A DNA stretch of 64,000 bases, taken from positions 1 through 64,000 of the forward strand of contig NZ_JNWO01000008.1 in assembly GCF_000716435.1 (NCBI RefSeq). The letters run 5' to 3'. The notes below the pieces were generated by a model. The model made no database searches and had not been told where the DNA came from. It was given only the letters and a program-made list of their open reading frames with translations. The position numbers and the translations under genes are program-made. This document shows, piece after piece, positions 15,963 to 24,342 of the stretch; position 1 is the stretch's first letter; the number at the start of each line of letters is the position of its first letter. Source of the stretch: Streptomyces xylophagus (GTDB taxonomy: Bacteria; Actinomycetota; Actinomycetes; Streptomycetales; Streptomycetaceae).

Positions 15963-16748
15963 ATGAAGCGCAGCTCAGGCATCTCCCGTTCCGCTCGCCT
16001 CGCGGGCAACCGTAGGTACGCGCTGTTCGTCGCCGTGGTGACGCTGGCACTGACCTCCGCGTCCGTGGCGACCGCCGACGACGGCCCGGGGCCCTTCGGC
16101 GTGACCACGGTGACCGTGGCGAGCAAGGAGAGCGCGCGGGTGGGTGCCCTGTTCGGGGCGGCCCATGTCACCAGCCTGGCCGGCGGGCACCACTGCACCG
16201 CGTCCGTGGTGCACAGCGCGGGGCACAACCTCATCGTCAGCGCGGCCCACTGCCTGGACGGGGACCCCGGAGACGTGTTCGTGCCCGGGTACCGGGACGG
16301 CATGGCTCCCTACGGGGTGTGGAAGATCGAGAAGCGGTTCCTGCCCGACGGGTGGTCCAAGGGGCAGGCGGAGGACAGCGACATCGGGTTCGCCACGGTC
16401 GTCGAGGTGGGCGGCAAGAACATCGAGGACGTCGTCGGGGCCGATGGGTTCGTCACCGGGATGGCCACCGGAGCCACGGCCGTGACCATCACCGGGTATC
16501 CCTCCGCCACCGATCAGCCGATCAGCTGCACCAACAAACCCACCCAGCACAGCGGCACCCAGCAGCGCATCGACTGCCCGGGCTTCACCGGCGGCACCAG
16601 CGGCAGCCCCTGGGTGAACGGGGACCAGCAGGTCGTGGGTGTCATCGGCGGACACGAACAGGGCGGACTGACGCCTGACATTTCGTACAGTGTCGTGTTC
16701 GGGAAAGAAGCAGCCGAGTTGTACAAGGACGCGACGACCGACCCGTAA
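15963..16748 (+). CDS. secreted trypsin-like serine protease (S1)
   Basis: The 261-residue protein has a signal peptide (RRYALFVAVVTLALTSASVATA, about residues 18-39). The S1 triad is visible: His96 in SAAHC, Asp140 in DSDIGFA, and Ser213 in GTSGSP. Cys pairs around SAAHC and ISCTNK...IDCPG should form disulfides. It is predicted to be exported and to cleave extracellular proteins. The product is compact, without a C-terminal binding domain. Its own hairpins follow at about 16761-16800. Upstream DNA (15761-15962) contains its promoter but no clear consensus. Confidence 0.9.
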   Translation: MKRSSGISRSARLAGNRRYALFVAVVTLALTSASVATADDGPGPFGVTTVTVASKESARVGALFGAAHVTSLAGGHHCTASVVHSAGHNLIVSAAHCLDGDPGDVFVPGYRDGMAPYGVWKIEKRFLPDGWSKGQAEDSDIGFATVVEVGGKNIEDVVGADGFVTGMATGATAVTITGYPSATDQPISCTNKPTQHSGTQQRIDCPGFTGGTSGSPWVNGDQQVVGVIGGHEQGGLTPDISYSVVFGKEAAELYKDATTDP

Positions 16749-16760
16749 CAGCCGTAATAA

Positions 16761-16800
16761 GGAGCGGTACACGGCGCTCCGGACGCGCTGAATACGCGTC
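16761..16800 (+). terminator. tandem hairpins after the S1 protease gene
   Basis: Two adjacent short inverted repeats, GGAGCG/CGCTCC (16761-16780) and GACGCG/CGCGTC (16782-16800), follow the stop codon closely. No U-run is present, so termination is plausible but unproven. Confidence 0.45.
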
Positions 16801-16883
16801 AGATGTGGTGGAAGCACGGCGAAATGCCGCCACCCTGCCCCGAAATGGCCTTGAACAGGGCTGACATGGGGGAGGGTTGAGCC

Positions 16884-17885
16884 GTGCGAAAAGTATGGGT
16901 GGCCGGTGGGGTCGCGGCTGGGCTCGGGCTCAGCTTTGTGATGCTGCTCGTCGTCGGGGTGTACCTCGTCGCCGGGAACCTCGTCAACGGAGCCGGTGGC
17001 GGGAACGTCGCGCTCGCCAAGGGCGCGGTGCCGACGGCCTATTCGGCGCTCGTACAGAAGTGGGGCAACCTCTGCTCCGCCCTCAACCCCGCACTGCTCG
17101 CCGCCCAGCTCTACCAGGAGAGCGGGTTCAACCCGAACGCGAAGAGCCCGGCGAAGGCCGAGGGGATAGCGCAGTTCATCCCGGGGACCTGGGCCACGCA
17201 CGGGATCGACGGCAACGGCGACGGCGTACGCAACGTATGGGATCCGAATGACGCGATCCCGTCGGCCGCGTCCTACGACTGCGAGCTCGCCTCGTATGTG
17301 AAGGACGTGCCGGGGAACCAGACCGAGAACATGCTCGCCTCGTACAACGCGGGCGCGTACGCGGTCATCAAGTACGGGGGCGTACCGCCGTACTCGGAGA
17401 CCAAGAACTACGTGAAGACGATCACGACGCTGGAGCAGAGCTTCGCCGCGCCCGTCAGCCGGGTCGATCCCTCCCAGCAGGCCGCCACCGCCATCAACTA
17501 CGCCCAGAACAAGCTCGGCACCCCCTATCTCTGGGGCGGGAACGGCACCGCCGACCAGGGCGGGCGCTTCGACTGCTCGGGGCTGACCAAGGCCGCGTTC
17601 GAGAGTGCGGGGATCACGCTGCCGCGCGTCGCGAACGATCAGTACAACGCGGGGCCGCACCCGCAGCGGGCCGAATTGCTGCCGGGAGATCTGGTGTTCT
17701 TCTCGGACGACCTCACCAATTCCCGCGCGATCCGGCATGTGGGGATTTATGTCGGCGGCGGGTTCATGATCGACGCACCCCGGACGGGTGCTGTGATCCG
17801 ATTCGACCCCATTGACACCCCCGATTACTTCGGTGCCACCCGCGTCACCGAAGATGGCGCGAAAGCACTCCCCACGACGGTGTGA
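16884..17885 (+). CDS. lytic transglycosylase-NlpC/P60 bifunctional cell-wall hydrolase
   Basis: The 333-residue protein has an N-terminal membrane anchor (about residues 8-30). An SLT-type domain follows with a catalytic Glu in AAQLYQESGFNPNA and the AEGIAQFIPGTW motif. A C-terminal NlpC/P60 domain carries a catalytic Cys in GRFDCSGLTKAAF and His in IRHVGIYVGGG. It should cut both glycan strands and peptide stems. Such VirB1-like hydrolases accompany type IV secretion loci. In S. coelicolor the homologue is, from memory, next to the secretion-like operon, whereas here about 8 kb separates them. The GTG start has a GGGGGAGGG site upstream. Confidence 0.88.
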   Translation: MRKVWVAGGVAAGLGLSFVMLLVVGVYLVAGNLVNGAGGGNVALAKGAVPTAYSALVQKWGNLCSALNPALLAAQLYQESGFNPNAKSPAKAEGIAQFIPGTWATHGIDGNGDGVRNVWDPNDAIPSAASYDCELASYVKDVPGNQTENMLASYNAGAYAVIKYGGVPPYSETKNYVKTITTLEQSFAAPVSRVDPSQQAATAINYAQNKLGTPYLWGGNGTADQGGRFDCSGLTKAAFESAGITLPRVANDQYNAGPHPQRAELLPGDLVFFSDDLTNSRAIRHVGIYVGGGFMIDAPRTGAVIRFDPIDTPDYFGATRVTEDGAKALPTTV

Positions 17886-18051
17886 ACCGAGCGTGAACCC
17901 ACCCCCTGAGCTGGGGCGATGTGTCTCTCTTCGATAACGTCTGAGTGATCATTCGGTGGAGGGTGGAACGTATTAAGCGGGACCGTGCGTTCCTGTTCAG
18001 TAATGCGCACGAGAGATGCGCCCGGAACTACGACGAAGGAGCCGCAGCACC

Positions 18052-18759
18052 ATGGCTGTAGTCGCCGAATCCGGGTCGAATCCCGACGTCGATCTGCTCT
18101 ACGACATCAATGGACTCGCGAAGGACGCACCGCACTGGTTCGACCGGATCGTGGAGTTCGTCGGTGAGTACGGGCTGCTGATCGCGATGGTGCTGCTCGT
18201 GGTGTGGTGCTGGTGGTCCGTGCGGCGGCGGGGGGACGAGGATTCCGCGGCGTCCGTCGCGGGGCTGGTCTGGGCGCCGCTTGCCGCTGCGCTTGCTGTT
18301 CTCGTGAACGTACCCATACGCGGGTTTGTGGAGCGGCCGCGGCCGTTCCTCGACCACACCGGGCTTGATGTGCTGATCTCGGGGAAGACCGACTACTCGT
18401 TCGTGAGCGATCACGCGACCATCACCATGGCGATGGGGGTCGCGTTGTTCGTCGCGGATCGGCGGTTCGGGCTGGTCGGGATCGGGCTTGCGTTGCTCGA
18501 AGGGTTTTGCCGGGTGTACATGGGCGTGCACTATCCGACTGACGTGGTCGGTGGGTTCGCGCTGGGTACGGCTGTTGCTCTGCTTCTTTCTCCGCTTGCC
18601 ATGGCTTTGCTTACGCCGGTGCTCCAGGCTGTCGAGGGGTCGGCTTGGGGTGGGTGGGTGGTTCGGTCGGCCGGTGTTCGCCGGGTAAGACGGGATGCTG
18701 TGATTCCGGGGGCTCGGGCGGAGACGTCGGGTAGTGAGGAACGGGATCTGGCGGCGTGA
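18052..18759 (+). CDS. PAP2-family membrane phosphatase
   Basis: The 235-residue protein starts at ATG 18052, 10 bases after GAAGGAG. It carries the PAP2 signature in pieces: RGFVERPRPF, SFVSDHATI and RVYMGVHYPTDVVGG, with catalytic His residues in the last two. About five membrane segments surround these. It should hydrolyse a lipid phosphate such as undecaprenyl pyrophosphate or phosphatidate at the outer membrane face. The C-terminal tail is basic and Ala/Gly-rich. Confidence 0.87.
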   Translation: MAVVAESGSNPDVDLLYDINGLAKDAPHWFDRIVEFVGEYGLLIAMVLLVVWCWWSVRRRGDEDSAASVAGLVWAPLAAALAVLVNVPIRGFVERPRPFLDHTGLDVLISGKTDYSFVSDHATITMAMGVALFVADRRFGLVGIGLALLEGFCRVYMGVHYPTDVVGGFALGTAVALLLSPLAMALLTPVLQAVEGSAWGGWVVRSAGVRRVRRDAVIPGARAETSGSEERDLAA

Positions 18760-18802
18760 TTGCTCCGTCGTAAGGTCGGTTCTTCGGCTGCGGGTGCGCT
18801 GT

Positions 18803-18836
18803 GGCTGGTCGCGCAGTTCCCCGCGCCCCTAAGGGC
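18803..18836 (+). repeat. dispersed Streptomyces repeat (GGTCGCGCAGTTCC type)
   Basis: The segment TGGCTGGTCGCGCAGTTCC followed by CCGCGCCCCTAAGGG matches a short intergenic sequence that I recall in many copies across Streptomyces chromosomes. It sits between the convergent PAP2 and FAD oxidase genes. Its function is not established. Confidence 0.6.
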
Positions 18837-18866
18837 ATTGCGGGACCGCCAGTTGCAAAGTCAGGC

Positions 18867-20438
18867 CTACAGGCCCTGCGGGTAGCTGAAGAAGTGGGTC
18901 GGGTCGTACTGCTTCTTCAGCGTCGTCAGGCGGGTTGCCGCGTCGCCGTAGTACGCCTTGCGCCAGTTCGTAAGAGTTGGGTCGGTGTAGTTCTGGTAGG
19001 CCGCGCCGGAGGCGTACGGCTTCATCGCTGTGTGGAAGGACGTCAGCCAGGACTGGGCTGCCGTGCCGGCCGTGCCTGATGGCCAGGACACTATGTACTG
19101 GGCCAGCATGCGGGAGCGGCGGTGGACGAAGGCTGTCGCTGTGGGGGAGACGCGGTTGACCGCGCCGCCCAGGGCTGTCAGGGCGATGTCGCCCGAGTTG
19201 CCGCGGACCGCCTTCATCTGGTTGAGCATCGTCTGGATGCCCGTGGCCGAGATCGAGCGGTCGAAGAAGTCGGAGCGGCCGACGTAGGTCTCCCGCGCCA
19301 GCGCGCCCTGCGGGGAGCGGCCGGGGGTCGAGCCCGGCAGGTGGCACTGGGCGTCGGTGGAGAAGGACGAGCAGCCGGCGTAGGCCTCCATCGACTCCTC
19401 GTAGGTGTGCCGCTTGAGCGAGACGCTCGACGCGTTGCCGCCTACCAGGTGGGCCAGCTTGTCGACCGCGTTCTGGAGTTCGTTGTAGGTGCCCAGGGAG
19501 AAGCACGCGACCGAGACCTTGGGGGTGCCACCCGGCGTGTTCGTCAGGTGGCAGGAGGACCAGATCTCGTCGGGCTGGTCCGGGCCCCACTCCTGCCAGG
19601 CCTTCACCACGGCCGCCGCCATCGACGACGGCCAGGTCAGGTAGCCCGATACGGCCTGGGGCGCGGGGTGGGTCTTGAACTGCAGCTCCGTCACGACGCC
19701 GAAGTTGCCGTTGCCCGCGCCGCGCAGCGCCCAGAACAGGTCTTTGTTCTCGGTGGAGTTGGCGACCAGCTGCTTGCCGTCCGCCGTGATCAGCGTCGCC
19801 TGCGTGAGGCTGTCGCAGGTCAGGCCGTAGGCGCGGGAGACCACGCCGTGGCCGCCGCCGAGTGTGAGGCCGGAGACGCCGACCGTCGGGCAGGAGCCTG
19901 CGGGGATCGTCACGCCCTTCGCGGCGAGACCCCGGTACACGTCGATCAGCTTGGAACCGGCGCCGACGACCGCGGTTGAGCCGCTCGCCCGGATCTTGTT
20001 CAGCTTGGACACGTCGAGGATGAGGCGGCCGTCGCCCGAGGAAAAGCCCGCGTAGGAGTGGCCGCCGTTGCGGATCGCGACGCGGATGTTGTGGGCGCGG
20101 GCGTAGGAGAGGACCGAGCGGATGTCGTCGGGGTTCGCGACGTACGCCACCGCGGCCGGCTTCAGGGAGTCGAAGCGGGTGTTGTAGAGCTGGTGGGCCG
20201 TCTTCCAGGAGGCGTCGCCGGGGCGGACCAGGGTGCCGTCCAGCTCGCGGGCCAGGGCGGCCCAGTTGGCGGCGGCCGCGGCACTGGTGGTGCGCAGTCC
20301 CGTCGTACCCGTAGAAGCGGAAGCGTCGGTCGCCGTGGCGGACGTGTCACCGCCGCCGATGTTCTTGCCGTTGCACGCGGTCGTCGCGACCGCCGCTATC
20401 GCGGCCATGCCGCCACCGATGAACGAACGCCGTTCCAT
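18867..20438 (-). CDS. secreted FAD-linked oxidase (BBE-like)
   Basis: The 523-residue protein has a twin-arginine-type leader (MERRSFIGGGMAAIAAVATT, then AC). An FAD_binding_4 domain follows: NGGHSYAGF provides a His for covalent flavin attachment and AGSCPTVGVSGLTLGGGHG a Cys, so the flavin is probably bicovalently bound. The C-terminus ends with the berberine-bridge-enzyme segment YYGDAATRLTTLKKQYDPTHFF. It should oxidise an alcohol or sugar-like substrate outside the cell using FAD and O2. The AC after the leader could also be a lipobox. The substrate cannot be inferred from neighbours. Confidence 0.88.
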   Translation of the reverse strand: MERRSFIGGGMAAIAAVATTACNGKNIGGGDTSATATDASASTGTTGLRTTSAAAAANWAALARELDGTLVRPGDASWKTAHQLYNTRFDSLKPAAVAYVANPDDIRSVLSYARAHNIRVAIRNGGHSYAGFSSGDGRLILDVSKLNKIRASGSTAVVGAGSKLIDVYRGLAAKGVTIPAGSCPTVGVSGLTLGGGHGVVSRAYGLTCDSLTQATLITADGKQLVANSTENKDLFWALRGAGNGNFGVVTELQFKTHPAPQAVSGYLTWPSSMAAAVVKAWQEWGPDQPDEIWSSCHLTNTPGGTPKVSVACFSLGTYNELQNAVDKLAHLVGGNASSVSLKRHTYEESMEAYAGCSSFSTDAQCHLPGSTPGRSPQGALARETYVGRSDFFDRSISATGIQTMLNQMKAVRGNSGDIALTALGGAVNRVSPTATAFVHRRSRMLAQYIVSWPSGTAGTAAQSWLTSFHTAMKPYASGAAYQNYTDPTLTNWRKAYYGDAATRLTTLKKQYDPTHFFSYPQGL

Positions 20439-20834
20439 TTACGCCTCCTGTGGGGGTTCCGTGAAGTGAGATACGTCCGGTGCCCCACAAGTTCTCGTGG
20501 TCATGTCACGGGTTTGGAACAGCCGAGTGGACCGTGGCATCCGTCCTGGCCTGGCTTCTCGCGCGTCTCGCCGGACCCCGCCAGCCGCAGACGCAGCGGG
20601 CGACACAGAACGGTCCCTGTTCGACCGTCGTCGTGAGATGTTCCGGGTGTTCGGGGGGAGCCTCTCGGCTGTCCGGCTGAGCCACTCCGACAACGTTACC
20701 GACCTTCGGTAAAGGGTTCGTATGGCGGTCCTACGACCTTGTCCGTGCCCCCGACCCGCGTGACGGGGCCACCTGCCCGCTCGTTAAGCGGAACGACAGG
20801 GGGCCCGTGACGACGTACCGGGGGTACGGCAGCG
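20439..20834. promoter_or_regulatory. divergent promoter region with inverted repeat
   Basis: This 396-bp interval separates the FAD oxidase from the lipoprotein gene. It contains TTACCG/CGGTAA with a 5-base spacer (20696-20712), and GTACC/GGTAC near 20816. I see no supported gene in it; open frames here have no good start or codon pattern. Confidence 0.5.
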
Positions 20835-21677
20835 ATGGAGCGGCAGCAAAGGCGAGCCGGTGGGGCGGTCGTCGCGGCGGGACTCGTGGTCGGGGCCTGC
20901 GTCGGTACCGGTGGATGCAGCGGCGGTGACGGGGCGGCCATGGCGGACGCGCGAGGTGCCGGGAACACGGTCGCGGTGGTGCGGCGCGCGGCCGACACCC
21001 TTGTGGCGGCGGGGAGTTCGCAGGCCCGTACGTCCATGGAGATGGCCACCGGCGGCACCCGCGTGACCATCCGCGGCGAGGGCGTCTACGACTTCCGGCG
21101 CCAACTCGGCCGACTGAAGGTGCAGTTGCCGCAGGATCCGGCCGGCGCCAGCGAGCACCGGCCGATCACCGAACTCCTCGCGCCCGGCGCCCTGTTCATG
21201 AAGAACCGGGGCGCCGGAGTACCGGCCGACAAGTGGGTAAGGGTCGACACCGGGACGTTGTCCGACGGGAACCTCGTGACGGGCGGGGCCACCGACCCCT
21301 ACGCCGCCGCCGAATTGCTGCGTGGGACGACTACCGCGACGGATCTGGGAAAGACGGAGGTGGCCGGGGCCTCCGTGCGTCACTATCGGGGGGTCGCCGA
21401 TCTCTCCGTCGCCGCGAGGAGCGCGTCGGCGGGGAACGAGGCGGCGCTGAGGTCGGCGGCGAAAGGGTTCGCCACCGCCCGGGTGCCCTTCGACGTCTAC
21501 CTCGACGACCAGGGGCGCGTCCGCAAGGTCCAGCAGCGGTTCAGCTTCGTCAACGGGCAGCGCCGCAGCACCGTGGCGGTCACCTCGACGACCTTGCTGT
21601 ACGACTTCGGGGCCCCCGTGGACGTACGGCTTCCGGCGTCGAAGGACATCTACGCCGGGCAGATCGCCGAGAAGTGA
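20835..21677 (+). CDS. secreted lipoprotein, LppX/LprG-like
   Basis: The 280-residue protein has a signal peptide with nearby Cys residues (VVGAC and GTGGC), either of which could be the lipidated one. A beta-rich domain follows, with AQ-like repeats of TSMEMATGGTRVTIRGEGVYDF and a later YDFGAPVDVRLPASKDI ending. This pattern resembles LolA/LppX-type lipoproteins that hold a lipid. The role is inferred from fold-like features only. The start ATG 20835 is the first in frame. Confidence 0.75.
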   Translation: MERQQRRAGGAVVAAGLVVGACVGTGGCSGGDGAAMADARGAGNTVAVVRRAADTLVAAGSSQARTSMEMATGGTRVTIRGEGVYDFRRQLGRLKVQLPQDPAGASEHRPITELLAPGALFMKNRGAGVPADKWVRVDTGTLSDGNLVTGGATDPYAAAELLRGTTTATDLGKTEVAGASVRHYRGVADLSVAARSASAGNEAALRSAAKGFATARVPFDVYLDDQGRVRKVQQRFSFVNGQRRSTVAVTSTTLLYDFGAPVDVRLPASKDIYAGQIAEK

Positions 21678-21784
21678 CCTGAATCGATCGGTGTGGGTCG
21701 GGGTGAGAACTAGCCCGTCCGTGCCATGCGCGTTGTGTAGACCGCTCCCTACTCTAGGAAGTCGGTGACGGCAGAGAAGAGGTG

Positions 21785-21967
21785 ATGCACGTGGCTCCGG
21801 TCGGCGGTACGGCAGTTCAGGACCACGTGGCCCTCGCCGAGATCGAGCTGTGCGGAGACCTGATCATCGCGGCCTCGGCCGCCGAGGACCGGCTCAGTCT
21901 TGAGAGCATCGACGAGGTGCTGAAAGTGGCCGAGGAACGGGACGCCTCCTCCTGTGCGCCCGACTAA
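21785..21967 (+). CDS. small acidic hypothetical protein
   Basis: A roughly 60-residue acidic protein with pattern HVALAEIELCGDLIIAASAAEDRLSLESIDEVLKVAEE. It is preceded by AAGAGG at an acceptable distance from ATG 21785 or GTG 21791. Small proteins of this type occur widely in Streptomyces, with no known role that I can recall. Its stop codon lies inside the terminator stem at 21963-21994. Confidence 0.65.
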   Translation: MHVAPVGGTAVQDHVALAEIELCGDLIIAASAAEDRLSLESIDEVLKVAEERDASSCAPD

Positions 21968-21994
21968 CCGGTCAGGCTGGTCGGACCGGTTAGT
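21963..21994. terminator. bidirectional terminator
   Basis: A perfect 11-bp stem, ACTAACCGGTC (21963-21973) with GACCGGTTAGT (21984-21994), separates the convergent small acidic protein gene and the CsoR gene. It can serve both strands. No long U-run is present. Confidence 0.75.
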
Positions 21995-22011
21995 TACGTG
22001 CGGAGGAGCCG

Positions 22012-22362
22012 TTATGTGCGGAGGAGCCGGGCGATCGCCTTCGTCGCCTCGTCGACCTTCGCGTCGATCTCCTCGCCGCCCTTGACGGCCGCGTCGGCGA
22101 CGCAGTGCCTCAGGTGCTCCTCCAGGAGCTGCAGCGCGAACGACTGCAGGGCCTTCGTGGAGGCGGACACCTGGGTGAGTATGTCGATGCAGTAGACGTC
22201 CTCGTCGACCATGCGCTGCAGTCCGCGGATCTGGCCCTCGATCCGGCGCAGGCGCTTGAGGTGCTCGTCCTTCTGCTTGTGGTAACCGTGCGTCACCGGT
22301 TCCAGAGCCGGCTCGGAGGGCGCTGCCGTCGCGCCGGCCTCGGTGGTCGTCATCGCGTCCAT
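22012..22362 (-). CDS. csoR: CsoR-family metal-sensing repressor
   Basis: The 116-residue protein is helical and has the copper-sensing residues Cys58, His83 and Cys87. Their spacing of 25 and 4 matches CsoR of Mycobacterium tuberculosis. A positive helix, KDEHLKRLRRIEGQIRGLQRM, begins the domain. When Cu(I) binds, CsoR leaves its operator and derepresses transport genes. ATG 22362 is favoured by GGAGG at 5 bases. An operator-like palindrome sits directly upstream (22377-22397), implying autoregulation. No copper ATPase is adjacent in this window, so the regulated genes may lie elsewhere. Confidence 0.88.
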   Translation of the reverse strand: MDAMTTTEAGATAAPSEPALEPVTHGYHKQKDEHLKRLRRIEGQIRGLQRMVDEDVYCIDILTQVSASTKALQSFALQLLEEHLRHCVADAAVKGGEEIDAKVDEATKAIARLLRT

Positions 22363-22376
22363 CGCGTCCTCCAGAC

Positions 22377-22397
22377 ATATACCCCTAGTGGGTATAT
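22377..22397 (-). promoter_or_regulatory. CsoR operator
   Basis: ATATACCC and GGGTATAT flank a CTAGT core, a close match to the TACCC-CTAG-GGGTA type operators known for CsoR. It is 14 bp upstream of the csoR start. Confidence 0.8.
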
Positions 22398-22498
22398 CGT
22401 AACGAACTTTGCTGGGTATAGGGCCCTTGGTACGCCCCCGTGCGGATCACTGTGCCTGATGGGCGACACTGGGGGACGGCCCATTAGCCGTGGCCGGA

Positions 22499-22515
22499 TG
22501 ATGCACTTAGCATCA
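22499..22515. promoter_or_regulatory. inverted repeat before the DUF47-Pit operon
   Basis: TGATGC and GCATCA flank ACTTA, 35 bp upstream of the GTG start at 22551. It could be an operator for the operon. I recognise no regulator for it. Confidence 0.35.
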
Positions 22516-22550
22516 GCCTGACCGAAACCGATGCATCCCGAGGACCCCTT

Positions 22551-23171
22551 GTGCGCTTTCGTCTGACCCCCAGGGAGACGAGCTTCTACGACATGTTCGC
22601 CGCGTCCGCGGACAACATCGTCACGGGCTCGAAACTCCTCATGGAACTGCTCGGGGCGGACACCGCCGGCCGGGCCGAGATCGCAGAGCGTATGCGGGCC
22701 GCTGAACACGCCGGTGACGATGCCACGCACGCGATCTTCCATCAGCTGAACTCCTCGTTCATCACGCCCTTCGACCGCGAGGACATCTACAACCTCGCTT
22801 CCTGCCTCGACGACATCATGGACTTCATGGAGGAGGCCGTCGACCTGGTCGTCCTCTACAACGTGGAGGAACTGCCCAAGGGCGTCGAGCAGCAGATCGA
22901 GGTGCTCGCGCGCGCGGCGGAGCTGACCGCGGAGGCCATGCCGAACCTGCGCACGATGGAGAACCTCACCGAGTACTGGATCGAGGTCAACCGCCTCGAG
23001 AACCAGGCCGACCAGATCCACCGCAAGCTGCTGGCCATGCTCTTCAACGGCAAGTACGAGGCCATCGAGGTGCTGAAGCTCAAGCAGATCGTGGATGTGC
23101 TGGAGGAAGCGGCGGACGCGTTCGAGCACGTGGCGAACACGGTGGAGACCATCGCCGTCAAGGAGTCCTGA
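22551..23171 (+). CDS. DUF47 (PhoU-like) Pit accessory protein
   Basis: The 206-residue all-helical protein belongs to the DUF47/PhoU-like group. Acidic patches are visible in HAGDDATHAIFHQLNSSFITPFDREDIYNLASCLDDIMDF. Such proteins pair with Pit phosphate transporters and regulate uptake. The GTG start at 22551 is the best choice. The gene ends 7 bp before the pit start, which indicates a two-gene operon. Confidence 0.87.
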   Translation: MRFRLTPRETSFYDMFAASADNIVTGSKLLMELLGADTAGRAEIAERMRAAEHAGDDATHAIFHQLNSSFITPFDREDIYNLASCLDDIMDFMEEAVDLVVLYNVEELPKGVEQQIEVLARAAELTAEAMPNLRTMENLTEYWIEVNRLENQADQIHRKLLAMLFNGKYEAIEVLKLKQIVDVLEEAADAFEHVANTVETIAVKES

Positions 23172-23178
23172 CCTCTCC

Positions 23179-24177
23179 ATGGACACCTTCGCTCTGGTCG
23201 TGACCATTCTGGTCGCGCTCTTTTTCACGTACACGAACGGTTTTCACGACTCTGCGAACGCCATCGCTACGTCCGTATCGACTCGGGCGCTGACTCCGCG
23301 CGCGGCGCTGGCGATGGCCGCGGTCATGAATCTCGCGGGTGCTTTTCTCGGTTCCGGGGTCGCCAAGACCGTCAGCGAGGGGCTGATCGAGACGCCCGAG
23401 GGGTCGAAGGGGATGGGGATTCTCTTCGCGGCACTGATCGGTGCGATCACCTGGAACCTGGTCACCTGGTACTTCGGCCTGCCGTCGTCCTCGTCCCACG
23501 CGTTGTTCGGCGGGATGGTGGGGGCCGCGTTGGCCGGCGGTACCGATGTCATCTGGCACGGGGTCGTCGACAAGGTCATCGTGCCGATGTTCGTGTCGCC
23601 GGTCGTCGGTCTCGTCGGCGGTTACCTGGTGATGACCGCGATCATGTGGATCTTCCGGCGGGCCAATCCGCACAAGGCCAAGCGGGGGTTCCGTATCGCG
23701 CAGACGGTGTCTGCGGCGGGCATGGCCCTCGGGCACGGTCTCCAGGACGCGCAGAAGACCATGGGTGTCGTGGTGATGGCCCTGGTGATCTCCGGGCATT
23801 CGACCTACGGCGATCCGATCCCGGTGTGGGTGAAGATCGTCTGCGCGCTGATGCTGTCGCTGGGGACGTACGCGGGTGGCTGGCGGATCATGCGGACGCT
23901 GGGGCGGAAGATCATCGAGCTTGATCCTCCGCAGGGGTTCGCGGCGGAGACGACGGGCGCGGCGATCATGTTCACCACGGCGTATCTCTTCAAGGCGCCG
24001 GTGTCGACGACGCACGTCATCACCTCGGCGATCATGGGCGTGGGCGCCACGAAGCGGGTCAATGCCGTGCGGTGGGGCGTTGCCAAGAACATCGTGATGG
24101 GCTGGTTCATCACGATGCCGGCGGCCGCGGTGGTGGCCGCTTGTTCGTTCTGGGTCGTGAACCTCGCGTTCCTGTAG
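23179..24177 (+). CDS. pit: low-affinity inorganic phosphate transporter
   Basis: The 332-residue membrane protein has the duplicated Pit signature: NGFHDSANAIATSVSTRAL near the start and KAPVSTTHVITSAIMGVG in the second half. The related segment WYFGLPSSSSHALFGGMVG lies in the first half. About ten membrane spans are expected. It should take up metal-phosphate with proton symport. It is co-transcribed with the DUF47 gene. A strong hairpin follows at 24199-24227. The neighbouring pst locus supplies high-affinity uptake. Confidence 0.9.
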   Translation: MDTFALVVTILVALFFTYTNGFHDSANAIATSVSTRALTPRAALAMAAVMNLAGAFLGSGVAKTVSEGLIETPEGSKGMGILFAALIGAITWNLVTWYFGLPSSSSHALFGGMVGAALAGGTDVIWHGVVDKVIVPMFVSPVVGLVGGYLVMTAIMWIFRRANPHKAKRGFRIAQTVSAAGMALGHGLQDAQKTMGVVVMALVISGHSTYGDPIPVWVKIVCALMLSLGTYAGGWRIMRTLGRKIIELDPPQGFAAETTGAAIMFTTAYLFKAPVSTTHVITSAIMGVGATKRVNAVRWGVAKNIVMGWFITMPAAAVVAACSFWVVNLAFL

Positions 24178-24198
24178 CCCTCCCTTCACTCCGGTCAG

Positions 24199-24227
24199 TG
24201 GCCCGCTCCGACTTCCGGAGCGGGCCA
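24199..24227 (+). terminator. terminator of DUF47-pit operon
   Basis: TGGCCCGCTCC (24199-24209) pairs with GGAGCGGGCCA (24217-24227) around a 7-base loop, 22 bp after the pit stop codon. Confidence 0.82.
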
Positions 24228-24342
24228 TTCCTGTGAAGGTGAAACCGCTTTCTCGAAAACCCGGTGATGGCGCCGGGGGCACTGCTAACTTCTGGGGCTC
24301 AAGCGTTCGAATTGAACGCGCCATACGAGGGTGGGGGTCCCT

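Noticed and set aside
16749..16883. c-di-AMP riboswitch before the NlpC/P60 gene
   Set aside because: The interval is too short once the terminator-like hairpins are counted, and I do not see the conserved riboswitch core.
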